64,000 bases of DNA from Endozoicomonas sp. SESOKO1 (GTDB taxonomy: Bacteria; Pseudomonadota; Gammaproteobacteria; Pseudomonadales; Endozoicomonadaceae), in contig NZ_JAHHPP010000310.1 in assembly GCF_024606265.1 (NCBI RefSeq), positions 1 through 64,000 of the forward strand, read 5' to 3'. The notes below the pieces were generated by a model. The model was not told the DNA's origin. It did not search any database and saw nothing but the letters and a program-made list of their open reading frames with translations. Position numbers and translations under genes: made by a program. This document shows positions 54,789-64,000 of the stretch, one piece after another (position 1 is the first letter of the stretch; each line of letters opens with the position of its first letter).

Positions 54789-55196
54789 CTATTCTCTGTC
54801 AACGAGTATTTTCAACATGCCTTTGATTTCGGCAAGTTCATCCTCTACGCGGGTCAGACGGTCTTCAACTCCGGTTAACCTTCCTGAAACATTGACCAAT
54901 TTCCCTTCTACACCGGTCAGGCGCCCCTCAAAATCAATCAGATGGTCATCAGTTTGGCCCTGCCACTGTTCCATGCTGTTAATACGTTGAATCAGAGCTT
55001 TCATTAACTCTTCAACATTGATCAGGCGCTCATTCATACCGCTACTCTGGCGAGTAAGTTCGAAGACCGTTTGCCGTATAGTGACAATATCTTCGCCCAT
55101 TTCCGTCAGCTTGGCGTTCTCCTTCGCCGCTGCCCGTGCTTTAGGCTCGTTGATGCCGAGCTCAATCAGACACTCGTACAAGTCTTCATTTAACAT
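54789..55196 (-). CDS. Small coiled-coil protein with heptad repeats
   Basis: A 135-residue protein not matched to a named family. The N-terminal half includes YECLIELGINEPKARAAAKENAKL. The C-terminal half is a regular seven-residue repeat (GRLTGVE, GKLVNVS, GRLTGVE, DRLTRVE, DELAEIK), predicted to form a long coiled coil. Start at 55196, with GGGAG seven bases upstream. It interrupts the cell-wall block in the opposite direction, between rlpA and dacA, together with the GNAT gene. Confidence 0.75.
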   Translation of the reverse strand: MLNEDLYECLIELGINEPKARAAAKENAKLTEMGEDIVTIRQTVFELTRQSSGMNERLINVEELMKALIQRINSMEQWQGQTDDHLIDFEGRLTGVEGKLVNVSGRLTGVEDRLTRVEDELAEIKGMLKILVDRE

Positions 55197-55464
55197 TGTG
55201 TCACTCCCACTTTCCCAGGCTTTATGAATCATAGAATTATTTATTACTGTTACGGTTGAAAGGCATTGCTGGCTCATAGTCGTGTATTCATAGGGTAAAA
55301 ATAGAGGGCGTTTGGAAACCTTGCCAAGATAATTCATCGTCACCTTCAGGCCTTTATGCATAAGGGTTGTAGCGATTTTTTATCTATCCGGTTTTCTCAG
55401 GGGTCAGGTTTTTCAGTGCTTTGGGGTACAATTGAGGCCATAGATTTCTTTGCTATTAATCCTG

Positions 55465-55938
55465 ATGAAAATTGTCAATTTGAAAGATCTGCCCTCATGC
55501 ATCAAAACGCTTACGCAGTGGCATTATATTGAGTGGGGGGCTTTATACCCCGGGTGCGATTTGAGTGACTTCCGAGCAGATATGGAAGCCTCTTTACTGG
55601 CGGACGTTATCCCTCAAACCTGGGTGCTTTCAGAGGGAGGGCGTGTTTGGGGATCCGTCAGTATTCTCAAAGAGGATCTGCCAAACTACCCGGAGCTTTC
55701 ACCATGGCTGGCCAATGTCTATGTTGAGCCGTCCAGGCGAGGGCAGGGCTATGGTCAGCAGCTGGTAAAGGTGGCAATGGGATATGCACAGCAGGAGAAC
55801 CTGGGGCCGCTATTCCTGTATACTCCAGATCAGGTCAGTTTTTATGAGAAGTTGGGTTGGCGCACTTTTAATGACGTTAGCTATCATGGGAAAAAAATAT
55901 TCCTCATGAGTAATACCAATTTGCCTGTTCGCTTCTGA
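55465..55938 (+). CDS. GNAT-family N-acetyltransferase
   Basis: A 157-residue GCN5-related acetyltransferase. The acetyl-CoA loop is VYVEPSRRGQGYGQQLV, followed by the C-terminal pattern FLYTPDQVSFYEKLGWRTF. The substrate cannot be told from the sequence. ATG at 55465; five codons upstream the frame begins with an ATG at 55450. Inserted between rlpA and dacA. Confidence 0.9.
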   Translation: MKIVNLKDLPSCIKTLTQWHYIEWGALYPGCDLSDFRADMEASLLADVIPQTWVLSEGGRVWGSVSILKEDLPNYPELSPWLANVYVEPSRRGQGYGQQLVKVAMGYAQQENLGPLFLYTPDQVSFYEKLGWRTFNDVSYHGKKIFLMSNTNLPVRF

Positions 55939-56024
55939 CTTGATGGAAGATCTGCTGTGCTGAACGATGAATTGTTATCAGTGGTTGTAAGTCGCAGTTA
56001 ACCTCAAAAGACTTGAATATTATA

Positions 56025-57290
56025 ATGATGGAAATCCATATACCCAGAGCATTTTCCTGCATGAGCAAAAGAATATTATCTTCCCTTCATCAGCTGGTGG
56101 CCTCTCGTTGGCTGGAGGCCCCTCGCTGGCTGGGAGCGTTGACCGTGGCAGGTCTTGTTTTCGCAGGCCAGGCCAGTGCTTTTGGACAGATTCCTTCCCC
56201 ACCGGAAGTCTCCCTGAAAAGTTATATCCTGATGGACGCCAGCAGTGGCGAAGTGCTGGCCTCACAGAATCCCGATGACCCCATGCATCCAGCCAGCCTG
56301 ACCAAGATGATGACTGCTTACCTGGCTGAAATGGAAATGGCGGCAGGCAACATCAACCGTGATGACAAGGTTCTGGTCAGTGAAAAAGCATGGAGCCTGG
56401 GCGGTTCCACGATGTTTATTGAAGTTGGGGAACGGGTCGCGGTCGAAGATCTGCTGAAAGGTATCATTATTGTTTCCGGTAATGATGCCAGTGTGGCTAT
56501 TGCTGAACACATTGCCGGCAGCGAGGGAGCGTTTGCCCAGTTGATGACCAGCACAGCCCAGCGTCTGGGTATGAACAACACGCTGTTCCAGAACGCTTCT
56601 GGCTGGCCTGCAGATGACCATTATTCCACAGCCCGTGACCTGGCCATTCTTGGCAGGCATATCGTTCAGGACTATCCGGAATACTACGGCTGGTATGCTG
56701 AGAAGTATTATCAGTACGGCGTGGATAAAAAAACAGGTAAACCCCTGCGCCGTCAGGCAAACCGTAATCGTCTGCTCTGGACCAACCCCTATGTGGATGG
56801 CCTGAAGACCGGGCATATTGAAGATACCGGCTACCATCTGGCGGTCACCTCTGAGCGTGATGATCGTCGTCTGATTGCGGTGCTGTTAGGCTCCCGGAGT
56901 GAGAAACAGCGTGCTGATGATGCCCAGAAACTGCTAACCTATGGTTTCCGTTTTTTTGAAAATGTGGACGTGAAAAAGGGCGGCGAGCCGCTACAAACGG
57001 TCAAGGTCTGGAAAGGGGATATCAGTGAAATTACCGCCGGTATCACTGAGGACCTGATTGTTACTGTACCCAGGGGTACGGGTAAGAATCTGACCGCCTC
57101 TCTGACTATCGATCCAAAGCTTGAAGCGCCTGTAGAGAAGGGGCAGACCATTGGTTCAGTAAAGGTTATGCTGGACGATGAACTGGTTCGTGAGGTGCCG
57201 CTGGTCGCCCAGCAGGCTGTTGAGCCTGGAGGTTTCTTCAAGCGTATCTGGGATAGTATTATCTTGTTCTTTACCGGATTGTTTTCTTAA
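56025..57290 (+). CDS. dacA: D-Ala-D-Ala carboxypeptidase (PBP5/6-like)
   Basis: A low-molecular-weight PBP that trims terminal D-alanine from peptidoglycan. The catalytic motifs are PASLTKMMT (SxxK), SGNDAS (SxN) and LKTGHIE (KTG). A C-terminal beta domain and a final amphipathic helix (FFKRIWDSIILFFTGLFS) anchor it to the inner membrane. The N-terminus is unclear: ATGs at 56025, 56028 and 56061 all give a signal peptide, ending near AGQASA. No clear ribosome site decides between them. Its stop codon is part of a long inverted repeat. Confidence 0.95.
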   Translation: MMEIHIPRAFSCMSKRILSSLHQLVASRWLEAPRWLGALTVAGLVFAGQASAFGQIPSPPEVSLKSYILMDASSGEVLASQNPDDPMHPASLTKMMTAYLAEMEMAAGNINRDDKVLVSEKAWSLGGSTMFIEVGERVAVEDLLKGIIIVSGNDASVAIAEHIAGSEGAFAQLMTSTAQRLGMNNTLFQNASGWPADDHYSTARDLAILGRHIVQDYPEYYGWYAEKYYQYGVDKKTGKPLRRQANRNRLLWTNPYVDGLKTGHIEDTGYHLAVTSERDDRRLIAVLLGSRSEKQRADDAQKLLTYGFRFFENVDVKKGGEPLQTVKVWKGDISEITAGITEDLIVTVPRGTGKNLTASLTIDPKLEAPVEKGQTIGSVKVMLDDELVREVPLVAQQAVEPGGFFKRIWDSIILFFTGLFS

Positions 57291-57379
57291 TTTTTCTGCT
57301 TTGGCAAGCTCCCGGAAGGCTGACCGAGAATAGCGCCCGACTGGGCGTCCCCCTTAGCGAGGATGGCAGAAAAATTAAG
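57286..57379. repeat. 14-base inverted repeat overlapping the dacA stop
   Basis: CTTAATTTTTCTGC (57286-57299, including the dacA TAA) and GCAGAAAAATTAAG (57366-57379) are perfect complements with a 66-base loop. The loop contains a smaller GCGCCC/GGGCG stem. It would fold the dacA mRNA 3' end into a large structure. Confidence 0.85.
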
Positions 57380-57386
57380 GATAAAC

Positions 57387-57420
57387 AGTGCTGTATTTCC
57401 AAAAAGATGCAGCGCTTTTT
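57387..57420 (+). terminator. Likely terminator between dacA and ybeD
   Basis: AGTGCTGTAT (57387-57396) pairs with ATGCAGCGCT (57407-57416) through two G-U pairs and is followed by five T residues. It lies 37 bases before the ybeD start and would separate dacA from ybeD-lipB-lipA. Confidence 0.65.
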
Positions 57421-57457
57421 ACTGTTTACAGTCCGACAATGATGTAGGTAGATGGTT

Positions 57458-57724
57458 ATGCAAGAGCCACAAGCCCCAAAAATTGAATTCCCCTGTGATT
57501 ACCCTATTCGTATCGTAGGGCACTCCGCTCCCGATTATAAAGATTTTGTCCTGAGAGTGGTGGCAAAACACGCACCGGACTTCGATGGCCATGCAAAGAT
57601 GAAAACCAGTCGCAACGGCAAGTACATGTCAGCGACAGTGGTTATTCATGCCACTGGCGAACCGCAATTGCAGGCACTTTTTGAAGATTTGAAAGCCAGT
57701 GGCCGTATTCAGATGGTCTTGTAA
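57458..57724 (+). CDS. ybeD: DUF493 family protein YbeD
   Basis: An 88-residue ACT-like fold protein of the YbeD/DUF493 family, usually upstream of lipB. Blocks seen are [25 protein letters not shown] and [28 protein letters not shown]. Precise function is unsettled. ATG at 57458 has AGG nine bases before it; ATG 57452 is closer than ideal. The stop overlaps the lipB start (TAATG). Confidence 0.93.
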   Translation: MQEPQAPKIEFPCDYPIRIVGHSAPDYKDFVLRVVAKHAPDFDGHAKMKTSRNGKYMSATVVIHATGEPQLQALFEDLKASGRIQMVL

Positions 57725-58452
57725 TGGACAGGGCCCTGATGGTTAAAGGTAGCAAACCGTCTGACAGTATCGGGAATGACCTGGTGGTTCGTTATCTCGG
57801 GTACAGAGACTACGAGCCTGTCTGGCAGGCGATGAAAGCCTTTACGGCCAACAGGGATGATCAGACCCGGGATGAATTCTGGGTGGTAGAACACCCTCCG
57901 GTATTCACCCAGGGGCAGGCTGGCAAGCCGGAACATATCCTTTTCCCGGGAGAGATACCGGTTATTCAGGTAGATCGCGGTGGCCAGGTTACCTATCATG
58001 GCCCGGGACAGCTGGTGTTTTACTTCCTGATGGATGTCCGCCGAAAGAAGAGTGGTCCAAGGGCCGTGGTTTCGGCATTGGAAAGTGCCGTGATTGAGAT
58101 GCTTGCCAGTTATGGCATAGAGGCACAAAACAGGCCGGATGCACCGGGTGTTTATGTCAACGATGCAAAAATTGCCTCATTGGGGCTTCGATTCCGTAAA
58201 ATGTGTTCTTACCACGGTCTCAGCCTGAATGTGGACATGGATCTGGAACCATTTAATCGCATCAACCCTTGCGGTTATCCGGGGCTTCATGTGGTGGACA
58301 TGGCATCGCTGCTGGGAAATGTTGATATAGAGGACGTGGGTCGGCGCTTGCTGGTATGCTTTCAGAAAGCACTCAGCTACATCAGGATTGATGAAAAAGT
58401 GGTGAGTGAGGCGCTGCCGACAGACAGTCAGCATAACGGGTCTGCGGCGTAA
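57724..58452 (+). CDS. lipB: Octanoyl-[acyl-carrier protein]:protein N-octanoyltransferase LipB
   Basis: A 242-residue transferase that moves octanoate from ACP to lipoyl domains, the first step of lipoate synthesis. The block [24 protein letters not shown], the catalytic Lys in [11 protein letters not shown] and the catalytic Cys in [12 protein letters not shown] are present. Start overlaps the ybeD stop, implying coupling. Residues 1-15 look like a short extension. Confidence 0.96.
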   Translation: MDRALMVKGSKPSDSIGNDLVVRYLGYRDYEPVWQAMKAFTANRDDQTRDEFWVVEHPPVFTQGQAGKPEHILFPGEIPVIQVDRGGQVTYHGPGQLVFYFLMDVRRKKSGPRAVVSALESAVIEMLASYGIEAQNRPDAPGVYVNDAKIASLGLRFRKMCSYHGLSLNVDMDLEPFNRINPCGYPGLHVVDMASLLGNVDIEDVGRRLLVCFQKALSYIRIDEKVVSEALPTDSQHNGSAA

Positions 58453-58523
58453 TAACTCAGTTAGCAGTACGCAAAGATAACAGGGGGCATTTAAATAGCG
58501 GCCCCGCCGGAGAAAGCCAACGG

Positions 58524-59534
58524 ATGAAGCCGGAACAGATTATTCCAACCGTACAGATAGACAGTAGCATCAAGGTGGAAAGTGGCACCAAGTTTGTCAA
58601 TGACAAAGGTATCACAGCCATTAAAAATGGCATTAAAGCCAGTGCCGGGGGGCAGCATGCCCCGATTCAGCGCAAACCATCCTGGCTCAGAATAAAAGCA
58701 AGTCATGGCACAAAGTACAAAGAAGTCAAAAGTACCGTTCATGAACATAAGCTGAGTACGGTTTGTGAAGAGGCCATGTGTCCGAATATCAACGAGTGCT
58801 GGAGTTCCGGTACGGCAACCATTATGTTGATGGGCGATACCTGCACCCGGGCTTGCCGGTTCTGTGCCGTGAATACCGGTAACCCAAAGGGGTGGCTGGA
58901 TGAGGACGAACCTGAGCATACTGCCACTTCAGTTAAATTGATGAATCTTAAGTATCTGGTTCTGACCTCGGTGAACCGGGATGACCTGCCGGATGGCGGC
59001 GCCGGACATTATGCTGCGGTGGTTCGCCGGGTTAAGGAAGAAAACCCGGATACCGATGTAGAGGTCCTGACGCCTGACTTTCTCGGTGTCATGTCCCATG
59101 TTGAAAAGGTTGTTGATAGCCCGATAGCGGTCTTTGCCCAGAATGTAGAAACCGTTCGCCGACTGACTCACCCGGTGCGTGATCCCCGGGCCAGTTACGA
59201 GCAGACACTGGCTGTGCTGGAACATGCCAAGAAACACCGTCCTGGGGTCCTGACGAAAACCAGCCTGATGCTGGGGCTCGGTGAAACCGATGATGAGATT
59301 CTGGAAACCCTGGATGACCTGAGAGCCATTAATGTGGATATTGTTACCTTTGGCCAGTACCTGCAGCCAACCGTTAACCATCTCCCCATTGAGCGTTATG
59401 TGACGCCGGAAGCGTTTGAAAAATATCGTCGATGGGGCCTGGATAAAGGATTTCTTGAGGTGGTTTCCGGTGCATTAGTACGATCCAGCTATCGTGCGGA
59501 GCAAGTCTTACAGAAGAACAACGTTGGTCTTTGA
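58524..59534 (+). CDS. lipA: Lipoyl synthase LipA
   Basis: A 336-residue radical SAM enzyme that inserts two sulfurs into octanoyl groups. The auxiliary cluster motif [12 protein letters not shown] and the radical SAM motif CTRACRFC are visible, with the C-terminal Ser ligand region RSSYRAEQ. Preceded by GGAGAAAGCC about 10 bases upstream. Last gene of the ybeD-lipB-lipA set; a GC-rich hairpin (59541-59561) follows. Confidence 0.97.
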   Translation: MKPEQIIPTVQIDSSIKVESGTKFVNDKGITAIKNGIKASAGGQHAPIQRKPSWLRIKASHGTKYKEVKSTVHEHKLSTVCEEAMCPNINECWSSGTATIMLMGDTCTRACRFCAVNTGNPKGWLDEDEPEHTATSVKLMNLKYLVLTSVNRDDLPDGGAGHYAAVVRRVKEENPDTDVEVLTPDFLGVMSHVEKVVDSPIAVFAQNVETVRRLTHPVRDPRASYEQTLAVLEHAKKHRPGVLTKTSLMLGLGETDDEILETLDDLRAINVDIVTFGQYLQPTVNHLPIERYVTPEAFEKYRRWGLDKGFLEVVSGALVRSSYRAEQVLQKNNVGL

Positions 59535-59540
59535 TGGTGC

Positions 59541-59561
59541 GGGGTGGTGGCATTCCACCCC
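59541..59561. terminator. GC-rich hairpin between lipA and the large orphan gene
   Basis: GGGGTGG (59541-59547) and CCACCCC (59555-59561) form a perfect stem. There is no T-run. It sits between two convergent stops 46 bases apart and may terminate transcription from both sides. Confidence 0.55.
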
Positions 59562-59580
59562 ACCGTTAATACTTTCAACG

Positions 59581-62259
59581 CTATTGTTCTGTGGCGGCTG
59601 CAAGGTTTTTTCTTAGTCGTTGAATATCGCCTAATGGGGTTTTTTTGGCGATGCGATGACATAACCCGGGGTCGTTTTTTAATCGAATTCTCCAATTATT
59701 AAACTCATTCGCTGTGCTATAGAATTCCCCTGATTTTTGCTTGAGCCTGTTTTTCTCTTTTTGATCATCGCAATCTGTTGCCATATCACCATGAGTGTGG
59801 CCAATCAGGGATAAAAAAGAACCGGTGACGAATGTCAGTGTCAGGCTATGTTCAAATTCGGCTAACTGATGCCTGGCGGTAGTGCATGGCCGACTTATCC
59901 ACAGAGCCTTATAGTCGGCTATATTCTGATCATATGGGTGAAGGCAGCATAGCCATCCCAGTGCCTTATCAATAATCAGGTTTCGAATGGCCAGTTGGTT
60001 TTTGGCAATGTCATCAGATAATAAAACCGTTTCGCAATCCTTCTGGTCGAGACCGTATTCGGTCAGTGTTCCGCCGGATTGACCCAGTATATTTAACTCA
60101 CCGGGCTTCTGTTCTTGTTTGGCTGACGCAATGAAGGCTTCCAGATGTTCAGATCCTTTTGCTATAACTCTGAGACTCCATAAATCCATGTGAGCAAAAC
60201 TTGCCTGTTGTATTGTCAGCTGAGTTTCCTGACAGGATTGTTTTAATACGGCTCGAGCCTGTTCAAAGTCGCTGTTGTGTAATAATTGTGTAACGGAGAG
60301 GCTGATGTAGGACAGCCGGGTTCGAGGAATTGATTTAATGGGTTCCCCACAAGCGGGTGTTTCTTCGGCGCCTGCGGAACACACAGGGCTTGCGTTAATA
60401 GAGTATTGATCTTCACCAGGACTCTGTTTTTGATTATTCAGTTCTCCGTTTAACCGGTGGTTTCCTTGAATTCTTTTTTTACCCTGTATTTTTGCGGTTT
60501 CCTCTTTTCTGGCTGTGCCTGGACAGTGTCGTTGTTTTCTGGATCTCTTTTTTTTGCCAGATGTCGTTTCCAGGGCGAGTGGTTTTGTTTCAAAAATCTC
60601 CAGCTCATCGATAATTCCCTGAATGTAGAATGATACGTCTTTGGCATCGATAAAATCATAGTGCTCTATAGCCCTCTTCAAAAGGGTAATAACTTCCTCT
60701 ATTGAACCGATATCATTCTTGCTGTTCTTGATCAGCAGCAAAGCCAGTTGCAGGTTGGCCGCATTAACACCTTGTAGTAAGGCCTGTCTGGACTGCTGAA
60801 TGGCTTCTTTAAACCGGTTGTTTTTCTCATATATCTTGCTGAGTAACCATCGGGCTTCAGGGGCCCGGGATTTTAACAGTTCCCTTTCAGCTTTTTCAGG
60901 TTCATTTTTCAGGTAATAAAAAACGGCGGATAAATAGAGCCTGCTGTCTTTGTTGGAGATATTGATAAAGTGAAATGTATCCTGATTGATCAGAAAATTA
61001 CAAATAGTATTCAAAACTGGCAGGTATATTTCTATTGATGCGTATCTCTGTATTGAAGGTAATACTTTTTTCCTGAATTCCGGAATCTGGAGAAAGCGGA
61101 GGAGTTGTTCCAATGCTGACAGGCTAATGTCCGGTGAGTTATATGCTCGCTGATCGGTCTCACCAAACCGATATACGTAGAATAATAGTGAATCCGGGTT
61201 TAAGTCAGGAATGTCTGTTGCATCGGGAATGATAGGCAGATTACTGCACTTCAATTTGTGAACCATATTGAATCCGGATTCACACAGTCCTGCGATAGTT
61301 AACGTTGATGCAAATCCTTGTTGCAAACCTTGATCTCTTTTAAATAATTCAGATGCACAAATAAATTCAATGACATTTGCTTTTACCGTTTCAGTATCTC
61401 TAAGTAAAAGCATGTATTTAAATGCGTTGGAAAGACTTGTGATGATGAATTTAGGCAGTAAATCTGCATCAAAAGGTTCCATTTTCTGACTCCTCAGATC
61501 ACAGCAAATGATCCTGTTATTGATTTTTGCCAGTGGTATATTGGCCATTTTGTCATTTTCGAAAAATGATAAAATCCGTTTGCTGATTAAACTATAGTTG
61601 GCTGATTCTGTTTCACCTTTAGAGTTTTTTGTCCACTGTAACCAGACAGCCAATAAGAAAAGGTCCTGAATTTGCTCCGGATCGGAAGGCATGCAGCTCA
61701 GTAAAAAATCAACAATGTGATTTTCGAACTGTTCAAGATCATCCGCTATATTTGCCAGGCTCTTTGGCATACTCTCTGGCCTGACTTCCGCGACCTCCTG
61801 TAGCTCCCAGAATTTCACATAAGTAGCCTGGAACTGGTCCAGGAGATGAGAGAGTGTTTCTGCTGATGGTGTTTGAAAATATCGTTTTTCTCTTTCTGAA
61901 GTTACGGTGCTCCCTCGATCGCACAGTTTTTTTTTCGTTTCCAATTGTGCTTTAGTGTATTGAACGATCTGATGTTCAGTTGCTTTGACAGATCGGTTGC
62001 GCAGATCCAGTGGTTCCCGTGCGGCTAGCTCTTTTGACAGATGTGACTTCAAATTCACCATCACTTCAGCCATCGCTTCATAAGAAGGTCTGTGAGCGTT
62101 TGAGCTTTGAGGGACAAAGGGCATTAGAGGTGAGAAGTTACCAGGATTTGCCATCTGTTTGGGTCTAACGTTCGTGGTTGAATTGTGGTTGAATTGCTGC
62201 GGTTGAACTGTGTATTTAGACCACGGCAATAACGTTAAGTTCGGCAATGATGCTTTCAA
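59581..62259 (-). CDS. Large unrecognised protein with helical-repeat region and basic linker
   Basis: An 892-codon frame. I recognise no family. Mostly helical; a region around residues 450-510 (YYLKNEPEKAERELLKSRAPEARWLLSKIYEKN, RFKEAIQQSRQALLQGVNAANLQLALLLIK) resembles tetratricopeptide-type repeats. A strongly basic stretch follows (GKKKRSRKQRHC, later KIQGKKRIQG). No signal peptide or membrane segment. The first codon is TTG at 62259; the frame is open upstream but offers no ATG, and an internal ATG exists at 62154, so the start is uncertain. It lies between lipA and the DUF3581 gene, in the opposite direction. Confidence 0.75.
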   Translation of the reverse strand: MKASLPNLTLLPWSKYTVQPQQFNHNSTTNVRPKQMANPGNFSPLMPFVPQSSNAHRPSYEAMAEVMVNLKSHLSKELAAREPLDLRNRSVKATEHQIVQYTKAQLETKKKLCDRGSTVTSEREKRYFQTPSAETLSHLLDQFQATYVKFWELQEVAEVRPESMPKSLANIADDLEQFENHIVDFLLSCMPSDPEQIQDLFLLAVWLQWTKNSKGETESANYSLISKRILSFFENDKMANIPLAKINNRIICCDLRSQKMEPFDADLLPKFIITSLSNAFKYMLLLRDTETVKANVIEFICASELFKRDQGLQQGFASTLTIAGLCESGFNMVHKLKCSNLPIIPDATDIPDLNPDSLLFYVYRFGETDQRAYNSPDISLSALEQLLRFLQIPEFRKKVLPSIQRYASIEIYLPVLNTICNFLINQDTFHFINISNKDSRLYLSAVFYYLKNEPEKAERELLKSRAPEARWLLSKIYEKNNRFKEAIQQSRQALLQGVNAANLQLALLLIKNSKNDIGSIEEVITLLKRAIEHYDFIDAKDVSFYIQGIIDELEIFETKPLALETTSGKKKRSRKQRHCPGTARKEETAKIQGKKRIQGNHRLNGELNNQKQSPGEDQYSINASPVCSAGAEETPACGEPIKSIPRTRLSYISLSVTQLLHNSDFEQARAVLKQSCQETQLTIQQASFAHMDLWSLRVIAKGSEHLEAFIASAKQEQKPGELNILGQSGGTLTEYGLDQKDCETVLLSDDIAKNQLAIRNLIIDKALGWLCCLHPYDQNIADYKALWISRPCTTARHQLAEFEHSLTLTFVTGSFLSLIGHTHGDMATDCDDQKEKNRLKQKSGEFYSTANEFNNWRIRLKNDPGLCHRIAKKTPLGDIQRLRKNLAAATEQ

Positions 62260-62409
62260 GAATTCATTATGTTCTGTGGGCGAGAACAGGGTAGAATGTT
62301 CGCTGTTTTACCATGGGCATTTGTCACCAATGATTGACATCCGGTAGCCAGAAGCAATCAATAATGCCTGGCTGGGGGATGACTGCGGCAGGAATCCAGC
62401 CTTAACACT

Positions 62410-63120
62410 ATGTTTATTGATCAATACTGTACCTCTCTGGCAGCCAACCGCTTTTCGTTTACCCGTGAACAGGCCAGCCAGTTTGCCAAGCGCGTTGCCA
62501 ATGATTTTAATCCACTCCACGATGTGGATAACTCCCGATTCTGCGTCCCGGGTGATCTGCTATTTGCCAAGATCCTGCTGAGTGAGGGCCTGTACAGCGA
62601 TATGCGAGTCACTTTCAATGGTATGGTCACCGATGGCGTTGAGCTGGAAATCTGTACCAACGATAAAGGGCATAAGAGCATTTATGACCTTGCCGGCAAG
62701 ATGTATCTGGATATTGAGCGCCACGGAGCCTGCAACCATGATACGTTGATGATTGAGCAGCTGGTACGCAGCTATGTCGCCTTCTCCGGTGAGAACTTCC
62801 CCAATGTCTTTGTGCCGCTGATGAAGTCCCATGGCGTCATGATCAATACCACCAAACCCTTGGTCATCTACGACAGTATGACCCTGAAAATGGAACGAGT
62901 GGACCTGGTAAACCCGCACCTGGAAGCGGCAGGCGCTACTTTGGACGTTAATGGCAAGCGGGGTAGGGTGACCCTTAACTTTATTTACCGTGAAAATGGG
63001 GATGTGGTGGGTATGGGGGAGAAAACCATGATTCTCTCCGGTTTAAGACCCTATGATCAGCAAGCCATTGATATCATGATTGAAAAACACATCGCCCGGC
63101 AGCACCAATTTGCCTGCTGA
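62410..63120 (+). CDS. DUF3581 family protein
   Basis: A 236-residue protein matching the DUF3581 family of marine gammaproteobacteria, of unknown function. The N-terminal FTREQASQFAKRVANDFNPLHDVDNSRFCVPGDLLFAKIL resembles the hot-dog/MaoC-like fold core. No catalytic role is established. ATG at 62410. ilvD follows after 45 bases. Confidence 0.85.
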   Translation: MFIDQYCTSLAANRFSFTREQASQFAKRVANDFNPLHDVDNSRFCVPGDLLFAKILLSEGLYSDMRVTFNGMVTDGVELEICTNDKGHKSIYDLAGKMYLDIERHGACNHDTLMIEQLVRSYVAFSGENFPNVFVPLMKSHGVMINTTKPLVIYDSMTLKMERVDLVNPHLEAAGATLDVNGKRGRVTLNFIYRENGDVVGMGEKTMILSGLRPYDQQAIDIMIEKHIARQHQFAC

Positions 63121-63165
63121 ATAAGAACAAAACCATTTGCGATCGACCGTTAGAGGGACAGTTTC

Positions 63166-64000
63166 ATGCCAGCCTATCGCTCCAGGACATCAACTCATGG
63201 CCGTAATATGGCCGGAGCCCGTGCATTATGGCGGGCAACGGGTATGAATGATGGGGATTTCAACAAGCCCATTATCGCTGTCGCTAACTCATTTACCCAG
63301 TTCGTGCCCGGTCATGTTCATTTGCAAGACATGGGGCAGCTGGTTTGTCGTGAGATTGAGAAGCATGGTGGTGTGGCGAAAGAGTTCAACACCATTGCCG
63401 TGGATGATGGCATTGCCATGGGGCACGATGGCATGCTCTATTCCCTGCCCAGCCGGGACATCATCGCTGACTCCGTGGAATATATGGTCAATGCCCACAC
63501 AGCCGATGCGCTGGTCTGTATTTCCAACTGTGACAAAATCACCCCGGGCATGTTGATGGCGGCCATGCGCCTGAATATCCCGGTGGTTTTCGTGTCCGGT
63601 GGCCCAATGGAAGCGGGTAAAACCAAACTGGCGCAGCACGGGCTTGATCTCGTCGATGCCATGGTGATCGCCGCTTCAGATGCCGATGATGAAACCGTTG
63701 CCGAGTATGAGCGTTCAGCCTGTCCGACTTGTGGTTCCTGCTCAGGGATGTTTACCGCCAACTCCATGAACTGTCTGACGGAAGCGCTTGGTCTTTCCCT
63801 GCCAGGCAATGGCTCCATGCTGGCTACACACGCTGACCGTAAACAGCTGTTTCTGGAAGCAGCGCGTCGCATTGTTGATATCACCCGGCGGTATTATGAA
63901 AACGACGATGAAAGTGTACTGCCAGGATCCATCGCCAGCTTCAAGGCGTTTGAAAATGCCATGAGCCTGGACATCGCCATGGGCGGATCGACCAATACCA
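63166..64000 (+). CDS. ilvD: Dihydroxy-acid dehydratase, 5' part (runs off window)
   Basis: The first 278 codons of dihydroxy-acid dehydratase, the third step of branched-chain amino-acid synthesis. Sequence follows E. coli IlvD closely ([61 protein letters not shown]). The iron-sulfur ligands appear in [12 protein letters not shown] and [19 protein letters not shown]. No stop codon occurs before the end of the window. Confidence 0.97.
   Translation, partial: MPAYRSRTSTHGRNMAGARALWRATGMNDGDFNKPIIAVANSFTQFVPGHVHLQDMGQLVCREIEKHGGVAKEFNTIAVDDGIAMGHDGMLYSLPSRDIIADSVEYMVNAHTADALVCISNCDKITPGMLMAAMRLNIPVVFVSGGPMEAGKTKLAQHGLDLVDAMVIAASDADDETVAEYERSACPTCGSCSGMFTANSMNCLTEALGLSLPGNGSMLATHADRKQLFLEAARRIVDITRRYYENDDESVLPGSIASFKAFENAMSLDIAMGGSTNT

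Overview
The window looks like part of a marine gammaproteobacterial chromosome. The housekeeping proteins are close in sequence to E. coli and Pseudomonas orthologues. The block proA-rsfS-rlmH-mrdA-rodA-mltB-rlpA-dacA-ybeD-lipB-lipA is a classic gammaproteobacterial layout. The mix of a host-glycan (L-fucose type) catabolic island, a DUF3581 gene, a PPi-dependent phosphofructokinase and a large orphan protein would suit an animal-associated Oceanospirillales bacterium such as Endozoicomonas. That placement is inference; no rRNA or tRNA gene was seen.

Layout. 1-5 kb: cell-division and redox housekeeping (zapE, zapG, trxB, cysZ, hinT, yhfA). 5-10.3 kb: a complete branched-chain amino-acid ABC transporter, livJ-livHMGF, with a strong terminator-like hairpin between livJ and livH. 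10.4-26.9 kb: the accessory sugar region. It holds a secreted beta-helix protein with a decayed lectin tail, a GPH-type sugar symporter, an intracellular GH172 (DUF2961) protein, transaldolase, an L-fucose/D-arabinose-type isomerase, a pentulose kinase of the FGGY family and a Cra-like LacI regulator, followed by fucO-fucU-fucK-fucR and the divergent fucA. 27-33.5 kb: a signalling trio (hybrid histidine kinase with three receiver domains, CheR, and a receiver-PAS-GGDEF protein). 33.5-46.7 kb: mixed genes (PPi-PFK, mpl, ubiX, unknowns, a cytochrome c lipoprotein, a polysaccharide deacetylase, tesB, a DedA-PAP2 fusion, a ferredoxin-NADP reductase, an RmlD-like protein, a receiver-PAS-kinase). 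47-59.5 kb: the proA to lipA block for proline, ribosome silencing, cell-wall elongation and lipoate. 59.5-64 kb: a large unrecognised protein, a DUF3581 protein and the start of ilvD, which runs off the window.

How the sugar region may work. Two sets of genes appear to share one isomerase. The fucO/U/K/A set has no fucI or permease of its own. The neighbouring LacI-linked set has an isomerase carrying the E/D/H metal-ligand pattern of FucI, a GPH permease, a kinase resembling D-ribulokinases and a transaldolase. L-fucose could therefore go to L-fuculose-1-phosphate, then DHAP plus lactaldehyde. D-arabinose, possibly released by the GH172 protein, could go through D-ribulose and D-ribulose-5-phosphate into the pentose phosphate pathway. 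Two distinct operator families support separate control: 16-bp palindromes GCTAAyWCGWrTTAGC around the LacI set, and paired CGGTCAT direct repeats flanking the fucR-fucA divergent region.
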